From Pseudomonas sessilinigenes (lineage in GTDB: Bacteria > Pseudomonadota > Gammaproteobacteria > Pseudomonadales > Pseudomonadaceae), in the NCBI RefSeq assembly GCF_003850565.1, contig NZ_CP027706.1, positions 930,001 to 994,000 on the forward strand: a DNA stretch of 64,000 bases, given 5' to 3'. A program made the position numbers and the translations under genes. Below the pieces are notes generated by a model. That model was given only the letters and a program-made list of their open reading frames with translations, was not told where the DNA came from and did no database searches. Shown here in pieces: positions 8,108 through 17,720 of this stretch (positions within the stretch are counted from its first letter, which is position 1; every line of letters begins with the position of its first letter).

Positions 8108-9085
8108 ATGGAAGACATCCGGTCCGCAGATCTAAAAACGATTCTTCATTCCAAGCGCGCCAATATCTATTACCTGCAGCACTGTCGGGTACTGGTTAAT
8201 GGTGGCCGGGTCGAATATGTAACCGATGCCGGCAAACAGTCGTTGTACTGGAATATCCCGATCGCCAATACCACGACCGTGCTACTGGGTACTGGCACGT
8301 CAGTTACTCAGGCAGCCATGCGCGAACTGGCCAAGGCGGGCGTGCTGGTGGGGTTTTGCGGGGGCGGTGGTACGCCGTTGTTCAGCGCCAATGAGATCGA
8401 TATCGAAGTCGCTTGGTTTTGCCCGCAAAGCGAATATCGCCCCACTGAGTATCTGCAACGCTGGGTGCGGTTCTGGTTCGATGAGCAACAACGTCTAGAG
8501 GCCGCCAAGGCTTTCCAAAGGTTGCGCCTGGACTGCATCCGGCAACATTGGCGGTCGCAGGGGCCTCTGGCAAAAGCCGGTTTCGACATCGACTCTTCGG
8601 CGCTGGAGTCTGCCTTGGCGCAATCTATGAGCTCATTGAATGCCGCTCTGGACGTGACTTATCTGCTGACCGAAGAGGCTCGCCTGACCAAGCGCCTGTT
8701 CAAGTTGGCCGCTACGGCAACCGCCTATGGCGATTTCGTCCGGGCCAAAGGTGGCAGTGGCGTAGACCCAGCCAATCGCTTTCTCGATCACGGCAACTAC
8801 CTGGCCTATGGTTTGGCCGCGACTGCCACCTGGGTGTTGGGGTTACCTCATGGGCTGGCGGTGCTGCATGGCAAGACTCGCCGTGGGGGCCTGGTTTTTG
8901 ATGTGGCTGATTTGGTGAAGGATGCGCTGGTGTTGCCTCAGGCCTTTCTGTCGGCCAAGCGAGGCGACGACGAGCAGGCCTTTCGCCAGGCTTGCATTGA
9001 CAACCTGACCCGTGGCGAAGCCCTGGATTTCATGATCGATAGTCTCAAGGCTGTCGCTCAGCAAATGGAGCAGCGGGCGTTATGA
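8108..9085 (+). CDS. cas1: CRISPR-associated endonuclease Cas1, type I-F
   Basis: Integrase that inserts new spacers at the leader end of the arrays, working with the Cas2 part of the next gene. The protein has 325 residues, the usual Cas1f length. Conserved residues sit at the positions known for P. aeruginosa Cas1: Glu190 (LLTEEARL), His254 (AVLHGKTRRGG), Asp265 and Asp268 (FDVADL). The GFCGGGGTPLF loop and the NRFLDHGNYLAYG segment are also family hallmarks. The start at 8108 matches the family N-terminus (MEDI..ADLKTILHSKRAN), although the ribosome-binding site is poor. The stop overlaps the cas2-3 start as ATGA. Confidence 0.97.
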   Translation: MEDIRSADLKTILHSKRANIYYLQHCRVLVNGGRVEYVTDAGKQSLYWNIPIANTTTVLLGTGTSVTQAAMRELAKAGVLVGFCGGGGTPLFSANEIDIEVAWFCPQSEYRPTEYLQRWVRFWFDEQQRLEAAKAFQRLRLDCIRQHWRSQGPLAKAGFDIDSSALESALAQSMSSLNAALDVTYLLTEEARLTKRLFKLAATATAYGDFVRAKGGSGVDPANRFLDHGNYLAYGLAATATWVLGLPHGLAVLHGKTRRGGLVFDVADLVKDALVLPQAFLSAKRGDDEQAFRQACIDNLTRGEALDFMIDSLKAVAQQMEQRAL

Positions 9086-12000
9086 ACGTCATGCTGATCT
9101 GTCAGTGCGATAAAAAGGCCTTGGTGCAAAGCCGGCGAATTCTCGATCAGTTTGCCGAGCGACGTGGCGAGCGTACTTGGCAAACACCCATCACGCAGGC
9201 CGGCCTGGATACCCTTAGGCGCCTGCTCAAGAAAAGCGCCCGTCGCAATACTGCAGTGGCCTGCCACTGGATTCGCGGGCTGGATCACAGCGAGCTGCTG
9301 TGGATTGTCGGTGACGCCAAGCGTTTCAATGAACAGGGTGCGGTACCGACTCATACCACTGCGCGCAATGTGCTGCGCAAAGACGATGAAAATGATTGGC
9401 ATTGTGCTGAAGACATCTCGCTGCTGACGCAGATGGCGGCGCTGCTGCACGACTTGGGCAAGGCCAGCATTGCCTTTCAGAAAAAACTACGCGTGCGCAG
9501 TCTGGAAAGGAATCTGTATCGCCACGAGTGGGTATCACTGCGTTTGTTCCTGGCGTTCGTTGGTTCTGATGATGATCCCAGCTGGTTGCGGCGGTTGGCG
9601 GCGCCCACTGACGAGGATGACAGCAGTTGGCTGGCGGCAGGCCGTTATCAGCGCGATGGGCTCGATGCCGCGACGACCCCGCCCTTCAAACAGCTTGCGC
9701 CGTTGGCGGCTGCCATTGCCTGGCTTGTGGTCAGTCACCACCGTTTGCCCACACTGCCCAGTTGGGATGAGAGCAACAACGCAGAACAGCAATGGCTGGG
9801 CAAGAAGTCTCTCCGCTTCAATCCGTCGATGCTGGACAACCTGATCGAGGGCATCACCCACGAGTGGAATGAGTGCAGCCGCCCAGCCGCTATCGAGGAG
9901 GTCGAGGTTTTTTGGCAGTTCGAACATGGGCTGCCGGTGACTTGGCCCAAATGGCGGGCGCAGGCTGCCAAGCTCGCCAATCGCCTGCTGACACTGCAAG
10001 CCAAGCCCGGTCGTGGTGATTGGCTGAACAACCCCTATGTCATGCATCTGGCTCGCATGAGCCTGATGTTGAGCGATCACTACTACTCCAGTTTGCCGCC
10101 CGAGTCGGGCCAACGGGTAAAGGGTGATGGTCAGCATCCTTTGTTTGCCAACACGCACACCGATGGCCAACTCAAACAGCCCCTGGACGAACACTTGCTC
10201 GGGGTGGCGCGCATGGCCCGCAGCGTTGTTCACGGCTTGCCCAGTTTCGAGCGTCATTTACCCCGCTTGGCCCGTCATCCAGGTTTGCGCAAACGCAGCG
10301 GTGCCCCTCGTTTCAGTTGGCAGGACAAGGCTGCGGATGCCGCAACAAGCCTGCGGGCGGAGGCACAACAGCACGGCGCCTTTATCATCAATATGGCCTC
10401 TACCGGATGCGGCAAGACGCTGGCCAATGCCCGGATCATGTACGCCCTGACCGACCCACAGATCGGGATGCGTTGTACCTTCGCCCTGGGCTTGCGCACC
10501 CTGACCCTGCAAACCGGTCACAGCTACCGCGAGGATCTGAACCTGGGTGAAGACGACCTGGCCATCAGGGTCGGAGGTTCTGCAAGCCGGGCCTTATTCG
10601 ACTACCACCAAGCCGAGGCCGAAGCCTGCGGGTCGGCCTCTACCCAAGCCCTGATTGAAGAAGACAGCCATGTGCGTTATGAGGGCGCTATGGAAGCCCA
10701 CGGCCTGTTGTCCAAAGTAATGAATAACCCCCAGATCACGGCTCTGCTCAATGCGCCGATGCTGGTGTGCACCATCGACCACCTGATGCCCGCGACCGAA
10801 GCACAGAGAGCCGGCCGGCAGATAGCGCCAATGTTGCGTCTGCTGAGCAGTGACCTGGTTCTCGATGAGCTGGATGACTTCGACCTCGTCGACTTGCCTG
10901 CTCTAACGCGCCTGGTGTATTGGGCCGGCCTGTTGGGCACCCGGGTGCTGCTATCGTCGGCGACCCTTCCTCCGGCTCTGTTGGAGGGGATGTTCCAGGC
11001 TTATCGTGCTGGCCGTCTGCATTACCGACGCAATCGAGGTGAACCGGGTTCTCCCGTCAGCGAAATCCCTTGCCTGTGGGTCGATGAGTTCGGTGCCCAC
11101 AAGGGCACTTGCAACAGCGCCGAGAGCTTTGTTCAGCAACACCGCGTATTCGTTGGGCGCCGTGTACAGGCGCTTGAGGGTATCGAGCCACGCCGGCGCG
11201 GCGAGCTCATTCCTCTGAAGATCGATACGCAGCCCGTGGGTGCCATGCGTCGGGCTTTTGCTGAACACGTTCAGGCGGCGATGTTGCAAGCGCATGCACG
11301 CCATGCCGAGGCATGTCCGCACAGTGGCAAGAAAATCAGCGTTGGCCTGGTGCGCATGGCGAACATCGAACCTTTGTTCGACGTTGCCCAAGCCCTATTC
11401 GCATTGGGGGCTCCTGTGGGGCAGCGCATTCACTTGTGCGTTTATCACTCGCGTTTTCCGCTGCTGTTGCGTTCGGCCATCGAAGCTCAGTTGGACAGTT
11501 GCCTGAACCGTAGGCAGCCGAATGCACTGTATGCCCATCCGCAGATACGCCAGTTGATCGATCAGTACCCCGAGCAGGACCAGTTATTTGTGGTGCTGGG
11601 TTCGCCGGTCACTGAAGTAGGGCGCGACCATGACTACGACTGGGCAGTGGTCGAGCCCTCATCGATGCGTTCATTGATCCAGCTCGCCGGTCGTGTCCAG
11701 CGCCATCGTGATCGTCCCTGCCAGAGCGCCAATGTGTTGGTGTTCGATAGCAATCTGCGACATTTCGAGCAGCCAGGAGCCGCGGCCTTTGTCCGACCTG
11801 GATTCGAGAGTGAAAGTGGCCAGCGCGAGCACCCTTGGCGCTTGGCCAGCCATCGCCTTGCTCAACTGCTGGATCAGGCCGATTACCAGTGCATCAGTGC
11901 CCGCCCTCGAATCCAGCCCAGAGCCTCCGAGACTTGGCGCCCAAGGCACAACCTGGTGGATCTGGAGCATGCGCGGATCAGTGCGCAGATGTTGCCCAAG

Positions 12001-12468
12001 GATCGGAGCAGCCTGGGCAAACCGACGCCACGCGGGGTCAAGCCTGGCTCCTTCGAACTGGATGCGGCCTGTGCGTGGCAGTACCCCCAGGCAGCCCTGA
12101 CCTGGGCCCTGCCACAGCAGCAACCTTTCCGCGAAAGCTCCGTCAGGGAAATCGAGGCGCTCTGGTTGCCGGACGAGGATGAAGAAAACCTGGTGTTGCA
12201 CCGCATCCATGAAAAATACGCCCCAGGATCAACCGAGGCGTATGTTCCCGTGACGAATCTGCTGGACGAGATCGATCTGAATAGCCTGTCAGGCCCGCGC
12301 ATTGCCCCCTGGGGCCAGCACGACCTGATGCAACTGCTGACTCGACAGGCCGAGGTGCAGGGTATTTCGCTGCGGGCCTGTGCCGAGCGGTTTACCACCG
12401 CCAAGCTGATCGACAGCACCCAGGGCTGGCATTTTCATCCGGTGCTGGGGTTTGGCAGAAAACACTGA
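9082..12468 (+). CDS. cas3: Cas2-Cas3 fusion helicase-nuclease, type I-F
   Basis: Single 1128-residue protein combining Cas2 with the Cas3 effector, the hallmark of type I-F. Residues 1-90 are Cas2-like. The HD nuclease has ALLHDLGKAS with the His-Asp pair at 123-124 and a later SHHRLP. The helicase has a Walker A-like STGCGKT near 440, the Asp-Glu box VLDELDDFD near 593 and motif III SSATLPP near 625. It is recruited by the Csy complex to unwind and degrade target DNA, and with Cas1 it takes part in adaptation. It overlaps cas1 by four bases, so the pair is one translational unit. All motif residues I looked for are present. Confidence 0.97.
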   Translation: MNVMLICQCDKKALVQSRRILDQFAERRGERTWQTPITQAGLDTLRRLLKKSARRNTAVACHWIRGLDHSELLWIVGDAKRFNEQGAVPTHTTARNVLRKDDENDWHCAEDISLLTQMAALLHDLGKASIAFQKKLRVRSLERNLYRHEWVSLRLFLAFVGSDDDPSWLRRLAAPTDEDDSSWLAAGRYQRDGLDAATTPPFKQLAPLAAAIAWLVVSHHRLPTLPSWDESNNAEQQWLGKKSLRFNPSMLDNLIEGITHEWNECSRPAAIEEVEVFWQFEHGLPVTWPKWRAQAAKLANRLLTLQAKPGRGDWLNNPYVMHLARMSLMLSDHYYSSLPPESGQRVKGDGQHPLFANTHTDGQLKQPLDEHLLGVARMARSVVHGLPSFERHLPRLARHPGLRKRSGAPRFSWQDKAADAATSLRAEAQQHGAFIINMASTGCGKTLANARIMYALTDPQIGMRCTFALGLRTLTLQTGHSYREDLNLGEDDLAIRVGGSASRALFDYHQAEAEACGSASTQALIEEDSHVRYEGAMEAHGLLSKVMNNPQITALLNAPMLVCTIDHLMPATEAQRAGRQIAPMLRLLSSDLVLDELDDFDLVDLPALTRLVYWAGLLGTRVLLSSATLPPALLEGMFQAYRAGRLHYRRNRGEPGSPVSEIPCLWVDEFGAHKGTCNSAESFVQQHRVFVGRRVQALEGIEPRRRGELIPLKIDTQPVGAMRRAFAEHVQAAMLQAHARHAEACPHSGKKISVGLVRMANIEPLFDVAQALFALGAPVGQRIHLCVYHSRFPLLLRSAIEAQLDSCLNRRQPNALYAHPQIRQLIDQYPEQDQLFVVLGSPVTEVGRDHDYDWAVVEPSSMRSLIQLAGRVQRHRDRPCQSANVLVFDSNLRHFEQPGAAAFVRPGFESESGQREHPWRLASHRLAQLLDQADYQCISARPRIQPRASETWRPRHNLVDLEHARISAQMLPKDRSSLGKPTPRGVKPGSFELDAACAWQYPQAALTWALPQQQPFRESSVREIEALWLPDEDEENLVLHRIHEKYAPGSTEAYVPVTNLLDEIDLNSLSGPRIAPWGQHDLMQLLTRQAEVQGISLRACAERFTTAKLIDSTQGWHFHPVLGFGRKH

Positions 12469-12601
12469 CCTATGACGTATGTTCACGAGTAACAAGTTTC
12501 TTGAAGGATGATGGGCAGATTGTTAAAAAACGCGATAGCCAAGTGCTATCTCGAACCGTTACGGGCTTGCCATCGGCAAGTTCTCTCTGCAGGGAAGGGA
12601 C
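12469..12601 (+). promoter_or_regulatory. csy operon upstream region with three adjacent dyads
   Basis: The 133-base gap between cas2-3 and csy1 carries three consecutive inverted repeats: GATAGC-CAAGT-GCTATC (12534-12550), CCG-TTA-CGG (12556-12564) and CTTGCC-ATC-GGCAAG (12566-12580). They end 20 bases before the csy1 ATG, whose ribosome-binding site GGGAAGGG follows. A separate csy promoter is expected from P. aeruginosa practice; the dyads could be operators or RNA hairpins. Neither role is shown by the sequence alone. Confidence 0.5.
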
Positions 12602-13948
12602 ATGAACGAAGGATCGAATCAAGCGGCACGCTCCACGCTTTTTCGCAACACAATCACCACGTTCATCAATGAGCGGCGCGACGCAAAACTCAAAGGTGAT
12701 GAGGCAGGTGATGCAACGAAGTACGAATACAGCACCTGGCTCGCCGACGCCGCCCGCCGCGTAGCGCAAATCCAGGCCGTCACCCATGTCCTCAAAGCCA
12801 CCCACCCCGATGCTCGCGGTAGCAGCCTCCATGCCGCTCCGCAAACGCTGACGCAACATCAGGAGATTGGTACCCATGTACTGGCCAGCGACTACGTTGA
12901 AGACATCGTAGGTAATGCCGCGGCGTTGGATGTGTACAAGTTTCTCAAGCTGGAGGTAGAAGGGCGCCGGTTGCTGGACTGGCTTCAGCAGGACGACGTC
13001 GATCTGTTGGCCGCCCTGAGCCCGGATCCGATCTTGGCCCAAAGCTGGGCCGGGGCCTTCAAGGGGTTGATTCGCTCGAACGAAACCCTGGTTTCCCACA
13101 GCTTGGCCAAGCAGGTTTTCTGGTGTGTTTCGGGCGAGCCAAGCGACGATACCGGCTTTGAATTACTGCAACCGATGTTTCCCAGCAGCCTGGTGCATGC
13201 CGTACACGCAGATATCAACGAGCGCCGCTTTGGCGAGGCCAACAAGGCAGCACGCCAGGCTCGGCGCAATCGCCAGCCCTACACAGGAACCTACGGCGAT
13301 TACCCACAACTGGTGGTGCGCAAACTCGGGGGCACCAAGCCGCAGAACATCAGCCAGCTCAACAGTGAGCGTGGGGGCGTGAATTATCTATTGGCTTCTC
13401 TTCCGCCGCTTTGGAAGCAGCAGCACCCCGGCAGCGCTCTGCACCTGGATTCGGCCTTCACCCGCCTGCGGCGTTTTGAGGACGTGGATGAGTTGGTCGA
13501 AGCCCTTTGCACACTGCTCCAGGCCGACTCTCCTCCCACCATGCACACCCGCCTGCGACGTGAGCATATAGAACGCGCGTTGGGGCGTGCCCTGGCGGCC
13601 TTTGGCCTGAGCTTTCGTGCCTCTCTACCCGCCGGCTGGAGCCGTGATAACCAATGCCGGCTAGCGCTGTGCGAACAGCTTTGGCTCGATCCGCAACGGG
13701 CTCAATTGCCGCCGCGTGAGGAGTACATGGAAGCAGACCAGGCCTTTACAGCAGCCTTCGTCCGACAGGCCTGGGCGGAAGAGGTTGCTCACCGCTTTGG
13801 TAACTGGCTGAACGGTATTTTGCTGCAACGCGGCTTGCCGGTAGGCGATACCGAACAGGCGCATTGGGCCAGACAGGCGGTTATCGAAGCCGAAGCATCA
13901 CAGTCCTGGGTAGTTGATGAAACCGCTGTGGAGGTGATGCATGGCTGA
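12602..13948 (+). CDS. csy1: Csy1 (Cas8f), type I-F surveillance complex large subunit
   Basis: Subunit that, with Csy2, caps the 5' handle of the crRNA and takes part in recognising the protospacer-adjacent motif. The protein has 448 residues, close to P. aeruginosa Csy1. Features typical of the family are the helical N-terminus with RNTITTFINERRDAKLKGD, the basic ARQARRNRQPYTGTYGDYPQ segment and the KLGGTKPQNISQLNSERGG stretch. A strong purine-rich ribosome-binding site precedes the ATG. The end overlaps csy2 by eight bases, indicating tight coupling. Confidence 0.96.
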   Translation: MNEGSNQAARSTLFRNTITTFINERRDAKLKGDEAGDATKYEYSTWLADAARRVAQIQAVTHVLKATHPDARGSSLHAAPQTLTQHQEIGTHVLASDYVEDIVGNAAALDVYKFLKLEVEGRRLLDWLQQDDVDLLAALSPDPILAQSWAGAFKGLIRSNETLVSHSLAKQVFWCVSGEPSDDTGFELLQPMFPSSLVHAVHADINERRFGEANKAARQARRNRQPYTGTYGDYPQLVVRKLGGTKPQNISQLNSERGGVNYLLASLPPLWKQQHPGSALHLDSAFTRLRRFEDVDELVEALCTLLQADSPPTMHTRLRREHIERALGRALAAFGLSFRASLPAGWSRDNQCRLALCEQLWLDPQRAQLPPREEYMEADQAFTAAFVRQAWAEEVAHRFGNWLNGILLQRGLPVGDTEQAHWARQAVIEAEASQSWVVDETAVEVMHG

Positions 13949-14930
13949 GTGTCCACACTTTGAACACCTGCTGGTTATCCCTCATCTGTGGGTGCAAAAC
14001 GCCAACAGCCTCTCCAGCCCCCTGACCCATGGTTTTCCCTCTATTACGGCTTTCCTGGGGTTGATGTGGGCACTGGAAAGGAAAACTCATGCAGCGGGCC
14101 TGGACTTGCAATTCAACGCTGTCAGCGTGGTTGCCCATCATCACGAAGAACAAGTGACCCAGGGCGACTTCGTCAACACCCTGCACCTGACCCGTAACCC
14201 ACTCAACAGGGATGGCAGCACCGCGGCAATCGTTGAGGAAGGTCGGATCCACCTGCAGATCAGCCTGGTGTTTGCCGTACAAAGCCAAGCGCTCAATGAC
14301 CAGAGCGATGGCAGAGCCATCGCGCATCAGGTACGTGAACTGTTGATGCAGATGCGCATCGCCGGAGGCAGTGTGCTCCCTTCGACTGCCCCGCATCGCA
14401 AGCAGCAGCCTTATGCCATTCCCATGACCGGTGATGAAGAGGCGCGTGAGCGATTGTTCTATCAGACCAAGCTGCGCCTGCTGCCTGGGTTTGTGCTGGT
14501 AGAGCGTCAAGACCTTCTGCAACAGCGTCATCAAGACCTGCAAGCCAGCCAACCCCAGGCCACGTTACTGGATGCCTGGCTGTCGCTGTCACGGATCAAC
14601 TGGTCCAGCGTCACCCCCGCGAGCGAATGCGAATCCCCACGCCACACTGAATGGAGCAACGATCGCAAGGGCCTGGGGTGGATAGTGCCCATCCCTGTGG
14701 GTTATGGCGCGCTGACTCCACTTCAGGAAGCCGGTTCGGTTGCTCGCGCACGTGATGCCCAGATCCCGTTCCGTTTCGTAGAAAGCCTGTATGGCGTGGG
14801 CCAGTGGATCAGCCCCCATCGCCTGCAATCGGTGCAGCAGTTGCTCTGGTACGCCGACTACCAAAGTGACGAAGGTCTGTACCGCTGCCGCAACGACTAC
14901 CGTGCGCAATCAATGTCCCACTTCGACTGA
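13941..14930 (+). CDS. csy2: Csy2 (Cas5f), type I-F surveillance complex
   Basis: Partner of Csy1 at the 5' end of the crRNA. The protein has 329 residues. Family features seen are [15 protein letters not shown] at the start, the [20 protein letters not shown] segment, and a C-terminal part with [19 protein letters not shown] and [19 protein letters not shown]. The start lies inside the end of csy1, and the stop is 28 bases before csy3. Confidence 0.96.
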   Translation: MAECPHFEHLLVIPHLWVQNANSLSSPLTHGFPSITAFLGLMWALERKTHAAGLDLQFNAVSVVAHHHEEQVTQGDFVNTLHLTRNPLNRDGSTAAIVEEGRIHLQISLVFAVQSQALNDQSDGRAIAHQVRELLMQMRIAGGSVLPSTAPHRKQQPYAIPMTGDEEARERLFYQTKLRLLPGFVLVERQDLLQQRHQDLQASQPQATLLDAWLSLSRINWSSVTPASECESPRHTEWSNDRKGLGWIVPIPVGYGALTPLQEAGSVARARDAQIPFRFVESLYGVGQWISPHRLQSVQQLLWYADYQSDEGLYRCRNDYRAQSMSHFD

Positions 14931-14958
14931 TAGCCCTTTTGAGCAAAGGAATACGAAC

Positions 14959-15981
14959 ATGAGCAATGACGCCCTGAAAACCGCTTCGGTCCTGGCCTTC
15001 GAGCGCAAGCTCGACCCATCCGATGCGCTGTTCCATGCCGGCGACTGGCAGTCGCGCAGTCAGTGGGAGCCCGTGGTGGTGCGGGAAAAATCCGTACGCG
15101 GAACCATTTCCAACCGACTCAAGGCCAAGGAACTGGACCCCGCCAAGCTGGATGCCGCCATCGAGCATCCCAATCTGCAAACCGTGGACGTGGCCGCCCT
15201 GCCGCACGATGCCGACACCCTGCGGGTCAGCTTCACCCTGCGGGTGCTGGCCGGTACTGGCCAGCCTTCGGCCTGCAACGATTTCGCCTACCGGCAGAAA
15301 CTGCTGGAGACTGTACAGGGGTATGTCCAGGCCAATGGCTTTGGCGAATTGGCCCGTCGTTACGCCCATAACCTGGCTAACGGCCGCTTCCTGTGGCGCA
15401 ACCGCATTGGCGCCGAGCAGGTCGAGGTGGAGGTCGAGCATCTGGTGGAGGGCCAGGCGGCGACTCAATGGCGCTTCGACAGCCTGAGCCTGTCCTTGCG
15501 CCAATTCGACGCTGCCGGTGAGCACGGCGAGGCCTTGCAGTCGTTGGCTGGCTTGATTGCCCGGGGCCTGGCCGGCGCGCAGCATGTCTTGCTGCGCATC
15601 ACTGCCTACGCGCGCATGGGCGCCGGGCAGGAAGTGTTCCCGTCCCAGGAGCTGATCCTGGACCGTGGGCGCGGTGACAAGAGCAAGACGTTGTACAGCG
15701 TGGGCAACATCGCCGGCATCCACTCGCAGAAAGTCGGCAATGCCTTGCGCAGTATCGACACCTGGTACCAGGGCGCCGACAGCAACGGGCCGATTGCGGT
15801 GGAACCCTATGGTTCGGTGACCACCCAGGGCAAGGCCTATCGCCAGCCCCGCGGCAGCCAGGATGATTTCTACACCCTGCTGGACAGCTGGGTGCTCAAG
15901 GATCGAGTACCCGCGCTGGAACAGCAGCACTTCGTGATCGCCACCCTGATTCGCGGCGGCGTGTTCGGCGAGGCAGGCTGA
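14959..15981 (+). CDS. csy3: Csy3 (Cas7f), type I-F backbone subunit
   Basis: Six copies of this protein form the spiral backbone that holds the crRNA spacer. I chose the ATG at 14959, giving 340 residues (P. aeruginosa Csy3 is about 342): GCAAAGGA precedes it and the family start is [18 protein letters not shown]. The open frame runs upstream only through csy2. The [13 protein letters not shown] strand region, [15 protein letters not shown] and the C-terminal QVVIPTL-like [14 protein letters not shown] segment fit the family. Three bases separate it from cas6f. Confidence 0.97.
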   Translation: MSNDALKTASVLAFERKLDPSDALFHAGDWQSRSQWEPVVVREKSVRGTISNRLKAKELDPAKLDAAIEHPNLQTVDVAALPHDADTLRVSFTLRVLAGTGQPSACNDFAYRQKLLETVQGYVQANGFGELARRYAHNLANGRFLWRNRIGAEQVEVEVEHLVEGQAATQWRFDSLSLSLRQFDAAGEHGEALQSLAGLIARGLAGAQHVLLRITAYARMGAGQEVFPSQELILDRGRGDKSKTLYSVGNIAGIHSQKVGNALRSIDTWYQGADSNGPIAVEPYGSVTTQGKAYRQPRGSQDDFYTLLDSWVLKDRVPALEQQHFVIATLIRGGVFGEAG

Positions 15982-15984
15982 GCC

Positions 15985-16548
15985 ATGGACCATTACCTGG
16001 ATTTGAAACTGCTGCCGGACCCTGAGTTTCCCGAGCCGCAGTTGATGAGCGCCTTGCTCAGTAAATTCCATCGGGCCCTGCATGACCTGCGGCGCAACGA
16101 TATCGGCATCAGCTTTCCCGATACCCGGCGACCGATCAGGCACCTGGGTTCGCACCTGCGCATCCACGGCAATCGCCAGGCCCTGGACCAGTTGCTGGCC
16201 ATCGATTGGCTGACCGGCATGCGTGACCATGTACAGATCGGCCAGCCCTGCTCGGTGCCGACGCCGGTGCAGCATCGCCATGTCAGCCGGGTACAGGTCG
16301 ACAGCAGCCCGGCACGCCTGCGTCGCCGCCTGATCAAGCGTCATGGGCTGACCGAGGACCAAGCCCGCCAGCGCCTGCCCGACAGCGCGGCGAAACGTTG
16401 CGACCTGCCGTTCGCGGTGATGCGCAGCCATACCAGCCATCAGCTGTTCAACCTGTTCATCCGCCACGGCCCGTTGCTTGAACAACCACAGCCCGGCACG
16501 TTCAACGGCTATGGCCTGAGCTCCAGTGCGACAGTGCCCTGGTTCTGA
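15985..16548 (+). CDS. cas6f: Cas6f (Csy4) crRNA-processing endoribonuclease
   Basis: Cuts the precursor CRISPR RNA at the base of each repeat hairpin and stays bound to the 3' handle. It has exactly 187 residues, as in P. aeruginosa. Catalytic and binding residues are at identical positions: His29, Ser148 (in FAVMRSHTS) and Tyr176 (NGYGLS). Residue 150 is Thr instead of Ser. The arginine-rich helix RLRRRLIKRHGL that grips the hairpin is intact, and the protein ends VPWF. The final A of its TGA is also the first base of the dyad in the array 2 leader. Confidence 0.97.
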   Translation: MDHYLDLKLLPDPEFPEPQLMSALLSKFHRALHDLRRNDIGISFPDTRRPIRHLGSHLRIHGNRQALDQLLAIDWLTGMRDHVQIGQPCSVPTPVQHRHVSRVQVDSSPARLRRRLIKRHGLTEDQARQRLPDSAAKRCDLPFAVMRSHTSHQLFNLFIRHGPLLEQPQPGTFNGYGLSSSATVPWF

Positions 16549-16678
16549 CCCTTTTTTCCGGGTGCAGTGGAGCGCTTTGTAAAATCAATGACTTACAAGG
16601 CGCTTCAAAAAAAGGGTGTACAGCAACTTTTAACGGCCTTTCTTTTGAGATTCAGGAGGTTATAGAGAAAGTGCTCTA
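16549..16678 (+). promoter_or_regulatory. CRISPR array 2 leader with IHF site in nested inverted repeats
   Basis: AATCAATGACTTA (16583-16595) matches the IHF consensus. It is framed by GCGCTTTGTAA (16572-16582) and TTACAAGGCGC (16593-16603, one mismatch) and by ACCCTTTTTT (16548-16557) and AAAAAAGGGT (16608-16617). The distances from outer dyad to IHF site (35 bases) and from IHF site to repeat 1 (83 bases between) are the same as in leader 1. The sequence AGTGCTCTA next to repeat 1 is shared. The outer dyad may also terminate the cas6f transcript. Confidence 0.75.
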
Positions 16679-17606
16679 GTTCACTGCCGTATAGGCAGCT
16701 AAGAAAATGTCGACCTCTTTCAGCATGCCGCGAAGGGTGTTCACTGCCGTATAGGCAGCTAAGAAAACTTGTGGCCGTAGAGAATCGCGTCCATGACGGT
16801 TCACTGCCGTATAGGCAGCTAAGAAAAAAGAGAGGCCTGTTTACGACGCTGGGCGGCGGTTCACTGCCGTATAGGCAGCTAAGAAATGCCCGGTTCCGCT
16901 CCAACTGGGTATCAATCTGTTCACTGCCGTATAGGCAGCTAAGAAATGGCCGAACGCCGCGAGACGTCCGCCCAGCTTGTTCACTGCCGTATAGGCAGCT
17001 AAGAAAAGCGTCAAAAGCTGAATCAGGGAAGTACTACAGTTCACTGCCGTATAGGCAGCTAAGAAAAAACAAGGCGACTACCTGACCGAGTTCAAGGCGT
17101 TCACTGCCGTATAGGCAGCTAAGAAAAACAGCGCCTCTGGAGACGCCATCGGCTGCCGGTTCACTGCCGTATAGGCAGCTAAGAAAAAGATGATCAGCGT
17201 TGGCATGAAGGTGATGCGGTTCACTGCCGTATAGGCAGCTAAGAAAACCCAGCGCAGCCAGGGCTGATTGGCCTCCTTGTTCACTGCCGTATAGGCAGCT
17301 AAGAAAGGGAAGATCGCACCATAGCTGGAGGACACGCCGTTCACTGCCGTATAGGCAGCTAAGAAAGGCTACAGCCAGGCCGTGTCGGCGGCAGGGCAGT
17401 TCACTGCCGTATAGGCAGCTAAGAAACCCAGGGAATGCTGATCCTGGTGCATCCAGCGGTTCACTGCCGTATAGGCAGCTAAGAAAAGGAAATGTCCCAT
17501 GGCGAGCTGATGGACAAAGTTCACTGCCGTATAGGCAGCTAAGAAAACGAACGGCACATTCTCCAGCTCGGACGCAGCGTTCACTGCCGCACAGGCAGCT
17601 AAGAAA
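16679..17606 (+). CRISPR. Type I-F CRISPR array 2: 16 intact repeats, 15 spacers
   Basis: 28-base repeats beginning GTTCACTGCCGT and ending GGCAGCTAAGAAA recur every 60 bases from 16679 to 17579 with 32-base spacers. All but the last have the T variant at position 12; the last (17579) reads GCACAGG in the middle. Orientation is the same as array 1 and the cas genes. No spacer is obviously shared with array 1. Two decayed repeats follow and are listed separately. Confidence 0.98.
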
Positions 17607-17638
17607 CCAGGCCTTCAGCGTTCATCGGTGCTGTTCAT

Positions 17639-17720
17639 CTCGATTGCCGAACAGGCAGGTAAAACACAATCCATCATCAATCCATCGGCACCCGTTACTG
17701 CCGTAGAGGCAGCTTGAGAG
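17639..17720 (+). repeat. Two decayed CRISPR repeats beyond array 2
   Basis: At 17639-17666, exactly 60 bases after the last good repeat, CTCGATTGCCGAACAGGCAG followed by GTAAAACA matches about 19 of 28 repeat positions. A second remnant at 17694-17720 reads GTTACTGCCGTAGAGGCAGC then TTGAGAG; it lacks one C and has a shortened 27-base spacer before it. The hairpin core TGCCG...GGCAG is kept in both. These look like the oldest, mutated end of the array. The rest up to the phoD ribosome-binding site holds nothing else recognisable. Confidence 0.8.

Noticed and set aside
14809..16485. 558-codon open frame on minus opposite csy3 and cas6f
   Set aside because: Antisense to cas genes whose catalytic residues match known positions.
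16605..17584. Open frames with FLAAYTAVN or FLSCLYGSE repeats through array 2
   Set aside because: Same artefact of the 60-base CRISPR period.
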